DNA from: Chrysomallon squamiferum
Lineage: Eukaryota > Mollusca > Gastropoda > Neomphalida > Peltospiridae
Direction of reading: 5' to 3'
Assembly (NCBI GenBank): GCA_012295275.1
Contig: CM022665.1
Location: 14,852,476 to 14,916,475 of the forward strand
Length of the DNA stretch: 64,000 nucleotides
Shown: positions 1-11,422 of the stretch, piece by piece
How the letters are laid out: each line of letters starts with the position of its first letter
Position numbering within the stretch: position 1 is the stretch's first letter
Translations under genes and position numbers: made by a program
The notes under the pieces: generated by a model
Seen by the model: only the letters and a program-made list of their open reading frames with translations
Told to the model about the DNA's origin: nothing
Database searches by the model: none

Positions 1-874
1 TACCTACTGATAATACTGCTTCTGTGTTTTAAAGTTCAGTAAATAGGCAGCTCTTTTATTTTTCTTCCGGAGTAACAGGTTGTGGATTTGCCCAGCTTAA
101 CTATAATAAGATTTTTTTTTTTTTAATTTTTTTTTTTTTTTTTTTTTGGTTTTAAGTGAATGTTACCCGAGACTACAATAGGAAGACTATGAGGCTTATC
201 TTACAAACTTTGTTTTATAATTTAAAAAAGAAACCTGAATGTAAGTTGAGACCATGATATAAAGGTTACAGTGCTTTTGCATAACAAGAATTATACTTAT
301 TTAAATGTTGTTTTGAAACTATCTACACAGAACTGTTATTAAATGTTTAATAAGAAGGATTATATATAACTTCATGTGTTTTTCATATAAATTGTATTTG
401 GATAAATTGAAAAATTATAGCAAATGTGAATGTGAATGATGGAAGGTTCAATCATTAACAAAATTTGGTTACATTTATATAACAAAAAGTATTTGTAAAT
501 TTATCTATACTTGACTGTACATGTCATATTCTTCGAACCACATTTTTGCTTGAATGTTCAATTTTTATAATTAGTATACAGTTTCAGTTATACAGTCAGA
601 TTGTAGTCAAAATAAATGTTTAAACACAGGTCTTGAATTAAAGAAAACTGAAGAAATTCCCAAAGTAATTTGCTTCAGTATGTATCTGTATTTACCTCAT
701 TTGACTTTTGCAATCCATGTGTATATTTTTGAGCCATATGGAGGGCATTATTGATTAGCAAAAGCACTAGCAGCCATGGTTATACTGGGGCATTTATTTC
801 CAAGTCATATTGATTGGCAGCCAGCCCCACTGGTACAGCAATCAGTCAATAAACTATTTAACTATACAGGGCAA

Positions 875-1065
875 GGATAATCAGTCATCTACGATACACA
901 GTAACTGTACAGTGTATGGATAATCCATGATATATTAAACACTGCTGAGATAATCCATTGTGTAAATGTGCAGGGTTAATCTATTGTACAATACATATTA
1001 ATTTAAAGTGTGAAGATAATCTGCCATATAGAACATACATTGACTTCACACTCCAAGGATAATCC
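875..1065 (+). repeat. Degenerate repeat with six GATAATC/GTTAATC cores
   Basis: Six cores of the form GGATAATCC, AGATAATCT or GGTTAATCT occur at 875, 918, 948, 974, 1014 and 1057, spaced about 25-45 bp, in otherwise loosely similar sequence. It is either an old minisatellite or a homotypic cluster of K50 homeodomain (Otx/Pitx/bicoid-type, TAATCC) sites inside the foxo intron. The sequence alone cannot separate the two. Confidence 0.5.
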
Positions 1066-1121
1066 AGATACATGTATATGTATGTCTGTGGACTGTGGAT
1101 TTATGAGTGAATCCCATTTGA

Positions 1122-1122
<1 letters not shown>

Positions 1123-1168
<46 letters not shown>
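1123..1168 (+). repeat. (GT)n microsatellite
   Basis: Uninterrupted TG dinucleotide tract of about 23 units in the foxo intron. Confidence 0.95.
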
Positions 1169-1169
<1 letters not shown>

Positions 1170-1682
1170 ATGTGCAGGTGGGTGACTGGGTGAATATATG
1201 TTAATATTTATATATGTAAACAAATATTTCAGGTTTGAAAATAGGTACATTTATATGTTTATTAATCACATGCACTTTTTCAATAAAGCCTGTGACCCAG
1301 AAACGGTTAATGAACTTTACCACAGCCATTTTGACCAGTGAATGACACACTCCATTTGCCTTTAGTTATCCTTACAGTTATCCATGTGTGAAACACCCAG
1401 TCTCTTCTGATGGCCTGATAATGAGAGACTGGACAATAATCCTAGTATCACACCTTCACACATTATACACACACACTGGCCGTTTGTGATTACTGCATGC
1501 TCCATTGTATTAAATAAGCCAGTTACTGTCAGTGATGTGACCTGTTTGTCACTCCATAGAAAATATTTCCATATTGTTAGATTTACTGTTAGCAATTAGA
1601 ATTCCTGAACAGTTAATGGTTTTACATACATGTATAATGTAAGTTTTTGTTTTAGAAGGGATTTTCATTAAGTGAATTGGTT

Positions 1683-1686
<4 letters not shown>

Positions 1687-1727
<41 letters not shown>
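1687..1727 (+). repeat. (GT)n microsatellite
   Basis: Second uninterrupted TG tract of about 20 units in the foxo intron. Confidence 0.95.
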
Positions 1728-2241
1728 CTACCAGTATTTAAGAGTTGTTCATTAGTATTATTTGCATACATATATAAATATGCATAAATATACATATATC
1801 CATACATAAACATACAGACACACATATATACAAATACACATATTTAATTCATATAATACAAAACAGTACAAATTATACACGTTAAGCTAATGATATTATA
1901 TGTTTTAGAATATATAAAACTCCAGCAAATAAATGTAAGTAAATGATGATCCAGTGATATTAAAAATTGTTAAAAATTTATTTCACTATTTTGTGATCTC
2001 TTTAAAAACATTTAAAAAAAAAATTGAATAACTTTCTTAACACGTGAGAGTTTTTGTCAGTGGAATGCAGACAGTAATGGGAGAGAGAGCCGGGGGTAAA
2101 AAAAAAACCAAAACATGGAGAAAAATTTATGTATTTTATTTCTTTCATTGACCACAAAAACACTTTCTGACTTGATTCACTGAGTTTGTCAGTCTTATAA
2201 AAAAGATAGAAAAAAGCCACAAAAATGTCAGTTGGTTTATT

Positions 2242-2249
2242 TGACGTCA
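2242..2249. promoter_or_regulatory. Perfect CRE octamer in foxo intron
   Basis: TGACGTCA, the full palindromic CREB/ATF site, within ordinary intron sequence. It has no splice-donor-like sequence close by, unlike several other CREs in this window. It may be an intronic enhancer element or chance. Confidence 0.4.
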
Positions 2250-3893
2250 TTCATTCTTCACAAACACTTAGAGTGATAGAGTGATATATATGTGAGAGAG
2301 TGGTAGACAGAACAACAATTACTCTGCAGTTTACTAATTAAAAAATACTGGCCTGGCTCATTTCAGAGCTGTCCTCAGTTCAGCTGGTTTTTAAGCCATT
2401 GTCTAATAAAACTATAGGTCACTTGTTTAGCTGGTTTCAATACACTTAGACAGTTATATTATTTTGATGAATGGTTGTAAAGGGACAAATGATAAATCAT
2501 TGACTGGCATAAAAGAAAGAAACTGCTGTTTTGTTAAAAGTTAAATGAAAAAAAAATCTTTGAATTGTGATGTATAGAAATTAAAATAATTATTGTTATT
2601 ATCATCATCATCATCATATTACAAATTAAGCAAATGAGCAGGAATCATACAACAGATTAAACATATTAAAACTAAATACATCTGACTCAAATATTTTGTA
2701 AAATATAAATTTTTTCTTCAGATTTAAATGTATCTTCTTTTGTAAGAAATATTAAAATAAAAGAAATTAAAAAATAGACAGAATAAGACACTAAAGTGCA
2801 CACATTCATTTTTATAAAAATTTTTTAACCTGTTAATGGGTTGAAAGTAAAAGAAAACAGTTTAAAAAAACAACAACAATAATAATAATAAATAAAGCAA
2901 ATTGAAAGAAAATCCCATTTTTATTGTAATTTTAACTGCATTTTTAGTTTGAAAACATATCAAAAGTAAATTTTATAAAGACAGTTTATTTTTATTTTTA
3001 TCTTAAGTGCAGTAAACAAAAGTTTTTTTTCTCCTTTTTGTTCTTATTATTTTTTTCTGTGTTTTTTTTGATTGACACAATCACGCAACTCCTGCCTGAT
3101 TCCAGTTATGCAACTCTGACGAAAACAAAGATGACTACCATGTTTTGTTTATGTTGCACTACACACACACATTACGTCTGCTCCAATTCTTGGGTCAAGG
3201 TCACTGACACAGAGAAAAGGTGACTACAAAACAAGGATCTGTGTTTTGGGATGGGCAGAGTTCATTAAGTGCATGTTTTCAAACTAGTGTGAACTTTCTG
3301 TAGTTTACTCAAACCACTCTGAACTTCACAGAAAACGTCTGATAAGCTGATTTTACAGATACCTATTTTCTTGTTTAAATATTATGTTAAGTAAAAAGAG
3401 TGCTGCACAGATGTAACTTATTAATTTTACTCTGTTTTTTTTTTTCTTTGTAGAAGAATTAAAAAGTTGTTTACTTTTTATAACACCCAGTTAAGATACC
3501 ACTCACTGAATTATATTACCGTTAAAGCATGTCCAGAAAGAGTTATATATTTGTTGTTTATATACAGTATATGATCTAAAGGGGACATTTCTGCTGAAGA
3601 TTAGTTTTATTATGTTAAATCTACAATACTAATGACGATGATAATAATAATAAACCTAGCATACATCACATCAGTATTTTGCCAGTTAATGTTTTTTTTA
3701 ACACTGTAATTCTTTTTATCTCATTGTTATTTCTCTTTAGACCTGCCCCCCCCCCCTTTCTGAAATTCTGGATCTGACCTTCGTTTAATTGATTTTTCAC
3801 TTCTTCATCCTTAGTCTGTACAAATAATTTCAATTACATATAATTACTATATTCATTATATATTTTACTTTTTATGTACAGGATTATTTTAAA

Positions 3894-3922
3894 ACATTTT
3901 TTTTTTTTTTTTGTATTTTCAG
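3894..3922 (+). other. foxo: 3' splice site of the terminal foxo exon
   Basis: A run of thymines followed by GTATTTTCAG ends at 3922, directly before AAC TCA ATT CGA (Asn-Ser-Ile-Arg). The intron enters between codons (phase 0) just before the NSIRHN recognition-helix motif. From knowledge of the family, vertebrate FOXO genes have an intron at this point in the forkhead, the one broken in PAX3-FOXO1 fusions, so the position appears conserved. Confidence 0.93.
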
Positions 3923-5458
3923 AACTCAATTCGACATAACTTGTCCTTGCACAGCCGTTTTATGAGAATTCAGAATGAAGGAACAGGGAAGAGTTCATGG
4001 TGGGTTATTAATCCGGATGCTAAACCAGGAAAAACTCCGCGTCGTCGTGCTGGCAGCATGGAAACAAAGAACTACGAAAAGAAGCGAGGACGGGTGAAGA
4101 AAAAGGTAGAAGCTCTGAGAGCCGCATTGGAGAAGTCTGGGAGTCCCTACTCCACGTCAGAAGATTTCCTAGACACATTTGGAGATTTTCGACCACGCAC
4201 AAGTTCCAATGCAAGTAGTTGTGGCCGCCTGTCTCCCATACAAGCTCTTGGGGAACCTGATCTCCATGACAACCAGGTTCCACCAATGTCACCAATACCT
4301 TGGGGACAGGAAGGAGATTCAAATTTTGGTTGTAGTCCAGATGGTTTTACGGACCAGCTTGTTGACAGCTTGGTGGGTGGCATGAAGCTTGACCAGTCCA
4401 TAGGGTTGGGTGCATCTGAAAGCATGGACATAGTCGGTAATGGTCTGCCTGAACCGTACATGCCGAATAATTCAACAAATGATTTGACTTTGTCAGAATT
4501 TAATCAAAATTCAAGTTACAGTTCTAACAGCACCTACAATGGCCAGTTTGCTAATCTTCCAGCTCCACCTCCTTACCCAGAGCTGCAGTCCCAATCCCCA
4601 CAACCTCAGGCACCAGTCCTCGCAAATCTTGAACGCGTTGCCATGTCCAATCGTGTTACGGCAGGCATAGGAATGTCACAGGGCATAGGCATGCAGCAGA
4701 ATCTGTACACCCAGCAGCAGGACTTGTACCAGCAGGATGACGTGGGCCAGCTGAACTCTGGTAATCACCAGCTAAACATCAACACATCACAGTTGTCTTC
4801 TCCTCGATCTCCACAGCAGACCAGTCCTCAGAGCTACGGCAGCAACTTCAGTCCACAGCCGCAGAACATGTCACCTTCATCTCAGCAGATCTCACCTTCG
4901 CCCCACCAGCTGTCTCCGCAGTGCTCTCCTGCACTCAGCCCTATGAATCAACGGCGCTCTGTTCTACAGCAGCAACTGCAGCAGCAGCAGCAACAACAGC
5001 AACAACAACAGCAACAGCAACAATCTTCCAATGATTCGATTCTCCGGGCTGCTTTGACACAAGGTGGGATAGCATACTGCCGTGCTAGTGCTCATCCTCC
5101 ACATATGAACATGCCTTACCACAGTGTACAGAGAAATGGTCCTGTTGCTGTGACAGCCAGCGCTGTGATGAACGGGAATAATCTGGGCCACAGCAACGCT
5201 CACATGAGTCACATGATGAATCAGAGAAGTCATTTACAAATGACAGCTGACGGTAATGGTACGTATATGAATAATATGGGTTCCAATTCAGATTCTGTGC
5301 CCATAGACATTGATGTAGAAAACTGGATTAGTGGAGTGAATGAATCAGAAATAGACCGAATTATAAAAGAGGAGTTGACCTTAGAAGGTAATTTGGACTT
5401 CAATTTCGACACACAGGGGTCTGGTTTACCTTTGGCCGGAGGTCAAAAAACGTTATGA
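3923..5458 (+). CDS. foxo: FOXO forkhead transcription factor, terminal coding exon (C-terminal 511 residues)
   Basis: FOXO proteins are DNA-binding effectors of insulin/PI3K-AKT signalling that move between cytoplasm and nucleus to control stress resistance, metabolism and lifespan. Residues are counted from the first exon codon. Residues 1-30 are the second half of the forkhead: recognition-helix end [10 protein letters not shown], then [16 protein letters not shown] basic signal follows: PRRRAGS, with Ser45 in an AKT RxRxxS context, then KKRGRVKKK at 53-61. [10 protein letters not shown] at 90-99 is the third AKT site (Ser95) followed by CK1-type serines, and RLSP at 102-105 matches the DYRK1A site. 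A proline-directed SP/Q-rich middle follows, with polyQ at 353-367. Residues 466-496 ([15 protein letters not shown] to LDFNFD) match the conserved C-terminal activation region. It ends in KTL and TGA. The N-terminus and first AKT site are encoded upstream of the window. An open frame extends back to 3911, but that part is intron and polypyrimidine tract. Confidence 0.97.
   Translation, partial: NSIRHNLSLHSRFMRIQNEGTGKSSWWVINPDAKPGKTPRRRAGSMETKNYEKKRGRVKKKVEALRAALEKSGSPYSTSEDFLDTFGDFRPRTSSNASSCGRLSPIQALGEPDLHDNQVPPMSPIPWGQEGDSNFGCSPDGFTDQLVDSLVGGMKLDQSIGLGASESMDIVGNGLPEPYMPNNSTNDLTLSEFNQNSSYSSNSTYNGQFANLPAPPPYPELQSQSPQPQAPVLANLERVAMSNRVTAGIGMSQGIGMQQNLYTQQQDLYQQDDVGQLNSGNHQLNINTSQLSSPRSPQQTSPQSYGSNFSPQPQNMSPSSQQISPSPHQLSPQCSPALSPMNQRRSVLQQQLQQQQQQQQQQQQQQQSSNDSILRAALTQGGIAYCRASAHPPHMNMPYHSVQRNGPVAVTASAVMNGNNLGHSNAHMSHMMNQRSHLQMTADGNGTYMNNMGSNSDSVPIDIDVENWISGVNESEIDRIIKEELTLEGNLDFNFDTQGSGLPLAGGQKTL
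4967..5023 (+). repeat. foxo: polyglutamine-coding CAG/CAA tract in foxo
   Basis: Three glutamines, one leucine and then fifteen glutamines, encoded by mixed CAG and CAA codons (4979-5023 is the pure run). CAA interruptions usually limit slippage. The tract lies in the disordered Q/S/P-rich linker between the phosphorylation cluster and the activation domain and is a likely site of length polymorphism. Confidence 0.95.
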
Positions 5459-5755
5459 TGAAACCTTCGTCATCTAGTGTCATAATTTAATAATAAATAA
5501 TAATAATAAAAATAATAATAGTGCTGATAAACATTTGAAAACTTGTTTGAGGAAAACTATGGTTCCTGTTTAGTGATAGCAGTCAATTAACTGGATTGAT
5601 TTTGTTTTCTTTTTAATTTTTTTTTCCTTTTTATTTTTCTTTTGTTTTATATGGCAGCAAAGTATGTACTTAAAAATTATATACAATTTCCTATCTCTCT
5701 TTTTTTTTTTTGTTTTTTTTTTTTTTTTTTTTTTATAATTATTATTTGTTTTTTG

Positions 5756-5761
5756 AATAAA
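5756..5761 (+). terminator. foxo: Candidate proximal polyadenylation signal
   Basis: AATAAA about 300 nt after the stop, preceded by a long U-rich stretch (5701-5734). It would give a compact 3' UTR of about 0.3 kb. U-rich sequence upstream is favourable, but no GU-rich element is obvious just downstream. Confidence 0.4.
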
Positions 5762-5999
5762 ACAAAACAAACTTGGCTATGAACGGATACCTCAACATGG
5801 TTTTGGATTAACCCTGTAGTTGTTCAGTGGAATTATAATCTAACACAATACAAGGACTGCTTAGACGGAGCAGTAACTTAATAAGTGATAATCTGCCTTT
5901 TGACTGCAACACAAACTGCAGTTTTAAAAAGAAAACATTCAGATGACTTGAGCCTGTGGTGCCAGGAATGGAACAGTGCCATTTTACATACGCAGCTAC

Positions 6000-6245
6000 A
6001 GTATATGTACATCATAGTATTTAGTGCAGTATATGTACAATGTATATACAAAGTATGTATAAAGTACATGCAAGATATGTAGTGTATGTTTAGAGTATGT
6101 GCAAAGTATGTACAGTGTATGTACAGAGTATGTGCAAAGTATGTACAATATAAGTACAAAATATATACAGTATATATATATATGTATGTATGTATGTATA
6201 TTCAGAATATACTAATATGTACAAAATATGTACTATAGAAATTGT
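6000..6245 (+). repeat. Degenerate TATGTAC-rich minisatellite
   Basis: Variants of AGTATGTACAGTGTATGTAC recur about every 16 bp, and a 33-bp double unit is nearly duplicated at about 6093-6158. As RNA it would give many UGUA-containing motifs, some close to the Pumilio consensus UGUANAUA. It may be a simple tandem repeat, or an RNA-binding platform if transcribed. More TATG/CATA-type microsatellite continues to about 6690. Confidence 0.7.
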
Positions 6246-7844
6246 GCAAAATACCTAAAATGCACTTATAATGGAAAGAAAATATACAAGTATTAATAGA
6301 AATTAAACATCAAACATTTCAGAAGACAACCACCGTACACTGGATACACATCCAGAAAGTGCAAATTTTGTGTATACTTTGTATGTACAGTATGTATACT
6401 ACATGAGAATAGTGCAAGGTTTACCTTTCTGTACATTTTGTATATAAATGTGTGTGTATGTATACATTCATATGTACATAAACACATGTATAGATGTATA
6501 CATACATATTTACATATATACAAACACACACACATGCTTACATAAATATATACATATATATATACACCACAGTTGTATATATATATATATATATACTTTT
6601 TTTTAACATACATACATAACATACTTTTGTACATACACACATACATATATGCACATGCTGAGTTATATCCATGCACATACACACATTACACATGTACTGT
6701 ATATGTACTGCATATGTACTTCTGGCATGGTGTGAGGTAGTAACACATACTGCTGTAAAAGCCACATGTCAGATTAGCACATTGTTGGCCAAATTCTCTG
6801 TCTGTTGTCTTAATCCTTAGTGTTCTCACACACTGACTAACAATAGTGGAAAGATGTTTTTAGTTTTCCTAAAGTGTCTTGTAAAAGCTTTTCATTATTA
6901 TAATTTTTTTTTTTTTAATTTTTAATTTTTTTTTTTCTCATTTGACATCAGACATCAGATGTTTTTTAAAAAAATTAATGTGATGATATTTGCTACATAC
7001 AGTTGTACATTTTTTTTTCTATTATTATCAATTGCTAAATATAGATATTAGAGCATGTACGTTTGCACATGCATTTTTGTAAATAATATTTTATTTGTCG
7101 ACAGGAGATGTATTGATCTTGTTGTTATTGGTAACAGAAGAAGTTTATATATTTGATTCGTATGTAATCAAACATTTTATAACCACAGGAAAAAAATCTG
7201 TCATTCATTATACATAACAGCAATTACAGGCAGCCATTTTTCATGATGCATAAAAATACCAGTTTGATGAATAACAAACATTTAGATTATTTTTAAGAAT
7301 AAAATATCTGGGGAGCATTTATTGTGAAACACATAATTTAAGTCCTATTGTTTTGCCTATGTTTCATTCATTTTAAATCTTAAAAAATCTTGTAAAATTT
7401 ATATAAAAAGATATTAAATTCGAATTGTCAGGCACTGCCTATAATATCCCTCTATTCTGTTTTTAATAAAATTATTCCTGCCAAAAAAGCAACAAAAAGA
7501 AAAGAAAGGTTATTAAGTGCATTTAAAAGTATATTCCTTGCATGTATAGATATATAGCCATGCCTTGGTGTTCATTATCATTAAAATAGATCTTGCCCTT
7601 TATTCTAACTTATTCAAAATGGCTGCTGTCTGTAGAAGCAAAACACTTGCAGAAAATTTGGCAGCAACTCTATCACATTTAAATTTTATTTTTATTTTTT
7701 TTAATTATTATTTTGCTTGCTTTAGAGGTTAAATTTAAACTTCACTGAATTCAAAGTGGCAGCAGCATTTTTAAGACAGTAAACAGGGTGGCTTAGTGTT
7801 ATTGTTTTTGGGGGGTTAAAAGGTTACTTTTTTATCATTACTAC

Positions 7845-7928
7845 TATTTATGTATTTATTTATTTATTTTATTTTTATTTATTTATTTATTCTTATTATA
7901 CTTTATTTTATTTTATTTATTTATTTAA
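7845..7928 (+). promoter_or_regulatory. ATTTA-rich tract (AU-rich-element-like)
   Basis: Overlapping TTATTTATT pentamer and nonamer repeats. In RNA this would match a class II AU-rich element that recruits decay factors. It is also just an (ATTT)n microsatellite, and function depends on whether the 3' UTR reaches here. Confidence 0.35.
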
Positions 7929-8062
7929 ATATATTTATGAACAATGTTTTCATTTTTTGCTAATTTGCAAAAGAAACATCAAGTTCATTATTTAAATTTA
8001 AATTAAAAGTATTGTAATTTTTTTTAACACAAATATTTCTCACCTTCACTTTATCGCTTGCC

Positions 8063-8070
8063 CTACCTCA
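8063..8070 (+). promoter_or_regulatory. let-7 seed match in the putative foxo 3' UTR
   Basis: CTACCTCA is the exact complement of the let-7 seed (UGAGGUAG), an 8-mer in a relatively complex context. let-7 is conserved across bilaterians. Function requires the foxo 3' UTR to reach 8 kb. Confidence 0.35.
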
Positions 8071-8786
8071 ATATGGATTCTTTTATGTGCACTTTTTAAA
8101 TATAAGAAGGTAAAATACTGATTAAAATGGAATACAGTGTAATACATCTTTCAAGAATGGATTCTAAAAAAATGTTACAAAGATCTAAACTGAATTCTGC
8201 ACGTTCGTCTATAAATATATAATTACTTATGAACATGCAAATATTCATCTGTACATATGTATATGACATAAGTACAAATGTACAAATGTACATAAGAATT
8301 GTCTGTGAATCCACCATCAGATGCATGCAGACATATTTAAACTTCTTCTGTTGCTACTAGCAGACTTTTCTTTAAAAGTTTCTCAAAAAACTTTTTTGCT
8401 AGAAATGGCTTTGGAACAAACCAAGTCTGGTATTTGAGTTTGGCTGTGGTTAAAGATGCACTATGTGCTTATGATTGGTGAAGAAAAACAACTAGTAGTT
8501 TTGTACAGACAAATATGTCATATATTGTATATATACTTATATAGATATATATTTACCCATGCGTGGAAAATGTTTCATGTTAGTGCATACATATGTAAAT
8601 AGATCACAGAGGTAGTTAACTGTGTATGTATTAATTCATCTGACTTGTCACATGTATTGTTTTTTTTATTATGTAATGGAGTGAAACTTGAGAAAGATCA
8701 AGATTATTTATGAATTAACAGTTCTTGATGTGAGAATTTTTAATATTTAAAAAAATAATAATAATAAAAAAAATCTTTCTTTTATT

Positions 8787-8788
<2 letters not shown>

Positions 8789-8832
<44 letters not shown>

Positions 8833-8851
8833 AAAAAAAAAAAAAAAAAAA
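8789..8851 (+). repeat. (ATT)n followed by A run
   Basis: About 14 ATT units followed by 21 adenines. Confidence 0.9.
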
Positions 8852-9722
8852 GGTGATTATATTCACATAACCAAAATCAATATTTGGTAATTAATCATTC
8901 TGTAACATAAATTTTTGGGTTTATTTATTTCTTTATTTTAATGTTCCCTTTACTTAATTTTTAAGGATTGCTCCATTTACATAATACTGGAAACTATTCA
9001 TATTTAATTGTTTTTTGGTTTTTTAAAATATATATATTCAGGTTTACTGTAATAATGTTCTTGTTGTTGTGTTTTTAAACTGAAATCAATATGGCAGAAC
9101 ATTTTATTTGTAATTTCATCTTTGTGATGTTTACATGAGTTAATTATATATATAAAATTTACATATTGTGAACAAAACAAAATTAATAAAACTCATAATA
9201 TTTGAGTTTTTAACTTTAATTTTTATGATAAAATTCTGTTTTCTGGGGGTTTAAAATTTATTGTTTTATATATGTGTGTGTATGTGTATATATATATATA
9301 CATACATATTTACAGTATTTGTTATATTTTTCTTAATGTTAATATTTTAGGATTTCTCAGAATTTAGAAACTGTTTATAATTTAGATTTTTTTGTTTTTA
9401 ATTTTTTTTTACCACTTTCATCTTCACTTTTTTATGGTCAATCATGAAACAGCATTATTTTTTTTATGTAAGAAAACAGAAATCAGTAAGATCTAAACAG
9501 GAAACTTTATAAAATTTTTGAATTTCTTTTTCTATTAGAAAATCTGCCAAACCACTCATTATAATTATATATATATATATATATATGTTCAAAGACATGA
9601 TCATCATCTGAAATATGACCCCTAAAGCTCCAAGCACCCAAACCAGGCCTCACTGGACACTAATTGACTGGTCATAATTATTCACATGTATTCTCGATCC
9701 TAATGTTTCTTCTCAGAATTAG

Positions 9723-10240
9723 TGCAAATTTTTCAGGCTGAACCTGTTAAAGTATAATGTTGTAAACCCCAGAGAAAAGCAACAACAAAGTTCTGAAACT
9801 GCTTCAAGTCAGTCTTGCCAGTCCAGTAAAAGGCTTGATGATTTGTTGAGCTTTTATGCTCAAACGGAGCATGGTGATTTTCATGAGTTTATTGCTGTAA
9901 GTGCTTCAGGAGAAGGGAGAAAAAAATTACCAGTTCATTTAAACCATCGATTGAAAGAACAAAGCTATCTGCTAAAAGCTTAAAGAATACATTACAGTAC
10001 AAAGAGAAGAAAAAAATGGCAGAACAAGAGTGCATACTTCAGGCTATATGATTGGCTGATGTGTAAATGTATGATAATCATTGGTTGGGAGAGAGAATGT
10101 AGTTGCAGATGAAGGTTTTTGATAGACTGAAACATGTTTTACAAACCAAATTAGGCCTCTGGTTGGGATAACAAGAGCCCAATTTGATTTTTATCATAAC
10201 AGCATCATTAAGAAAAAAAAGAAAAGAAAAAAGGAAATGC
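9723..10240 (+). pseudogene. Coding-like fragment with A-rich tail, possible retrocopy (unidentified)
   Basis: After a TAG, the frame is open from 9723 to a TAA at 9981-9983 (86 codons) with balanced residue use unlike the flanks, for example SSKRLDDLLSFYAQTEHGDF near 9823-9882. It has no ATG. A second frame overlaps it from 9887 to a TGA at 10049-10051 (54 codons) and is also coding-like (KEKKKMAEQECILQAI at its end). A frameshift between the two is possible. An A-rich stretch at about 10212-10240 resembles a decayed poly(A) tail. Base composition here is visibly richer in G+C than the surrounding AT-rich DNA. I do not recognise the protein. Alternatives are a cryptic exon, since GCTGTAAGTG at 9894-9903 is a strong donor match, or chance. 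Confidence 0.35.
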
Positions 10241-10483
10241 TTTTAAAGTTACAAAGTAATAATATTTCATAATAAATATTCATACACTGTTATTATGTTA
10301 CATATTAACAAATCAGTTATGTTAAAACAATTTAAATTTTATTAACTGATGGAAATCTAACTCAGGTATGTAAAGAGGGAAGTGTCAGGTTCTTGTGATA
10401 TGTGTATAAAAATATATTTTTTCAAAAAGCATCAAAGTCATAAACACAGAGGGTTAATGAAGAAAGGTGTTATATGCATTTTT

Positions 10484-10567
10484 AATTTTTTTTTTATTTA
10501 TTATTATTATTGTTTATTTATTTATTATTATTTATTTATTTATTTATTTATTATTTATTTATTTATT

Positions 10568-10627
<60 letters not shown>
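10484..10627 (+). repeat. Compound (TTTA)n / (TTA)n microsatellite
   Basis: Mixed TTTA and TTA units passing into pure (TTA)n. The open frames across it are low-complexity artefacts. Confidence 0.95.
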
Positions 10628-11283
10628 GTTTTATTCATTATTGCATCTGAATTATATATTGCCTTTAACTGATTCACTGTGAATTTTTAGTGAAATATTT
10701 TACTTGAAATGCAGCTACCACCTTTCTGTATTAAACTCCTCTGTTCATTCAGTTATTTTACCTGGTTGTCTGTTGCCTGAATGTATATCTGCATGATATA
10801 GGTGGATATATTTGAAGCTAGATAACCTGATGATGGGTGAAAAAGTCCACACAACCTCAGATTTCACATTGTTTTTATCAGTATTTTATTTCTCTGTTAT
10901 TTTTTTTTTTTTTAATGTTTCTTAAATCAATGACACTGGTTTAAATAACAGCACAGTTTTGTTAATGTACAGCTAAATAATTATATAACTGTTAAATTGT
11001 TGATTTACAAATTTAAAAAAAAAGGAAGGATTAATATTTTGTTTAAAACAGAAGTTGAAATTATTGTAGCAGTGAAATCATTTTAAAAGTGATTTTTTAA
11101 GAATTACTGTTATTATTATTATTATTATATTCAGTTATTTATTTTTGTTTTTGACTGGCAGTATAAGTCTTACAGAAAGGCATAATTTGTTTTATAAAAA
11201 TTATTTCTCTAAATGTGTACACACTTTGATAAATACATTAACTAACATATTTCATATTCACTATTGCAAAATTTTCTTTTCGT

Positions 11284-11422
11284 TGAAAAGAAAAGCTCTG
11301 TTCCGAGTTACCTTCGTGTTGATATGAGCTCACCAGTCTTGACATATTACCTCCTCAGTCAAAAGAAGAGCTGTTCTGAGTTACCTACCTGTTGATGTGA
11401 GCTCTCCAGCTTTTTAAGACTT
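11284..11422 (+). repeat. Two-copy tandem duplication, about 73 bp
   Basis: The block around GAGTTACCTTCGTGTTGATATGAGCTC at 11305 recurs with substitutions at 11378, an offset of 73 bp. Both copies carry a GAGCTC followed closely by a CCAG. It lies in the putative foxo 3' flank, and no function is evident. Confidence 0.75.

Larger units (their letters stand above)
1..3922 (+). other. foxo: Intron of foxo, 3' portion (window starts inside it)
   Basis: This stretch precedes the acceptor of the FOXO exon and contains no frame resembling the first half of a forkhead domain, so the upstream exons lie outside the window. It is AT-rich unique sequence with two (GT)n arrays, a GATAATC-containing degenerate repeat at 875-1065, a perfect CRE octamer at 2242-2249 and a C run near 3748-3757. 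The small open frames here look like chance. The patch at about 1290-1600 is somewhat richer in G+C, but I do not recognise it. That this is intron, not upstream intergenic DNA, follows from the exon starting in mid-domain. Confidence 0.85.

Noticed and set aside
3911-3922. Frame extension upstream of the foxo exon (MYFQ)
   Set aside because: These codons are the polypyrimidine tract and AG of the 3' splice site, and the TTG start is not real.
4020-4461. Two overlapping minus-strand frames inside foxo
   Set aside because: They are antisense shadows of a strongly supported coding exon and have no features of their own.
4964-5233. Minus-strand frame ending in polyleucine
   Set aside because: Antisense reading of the polyQ tract.
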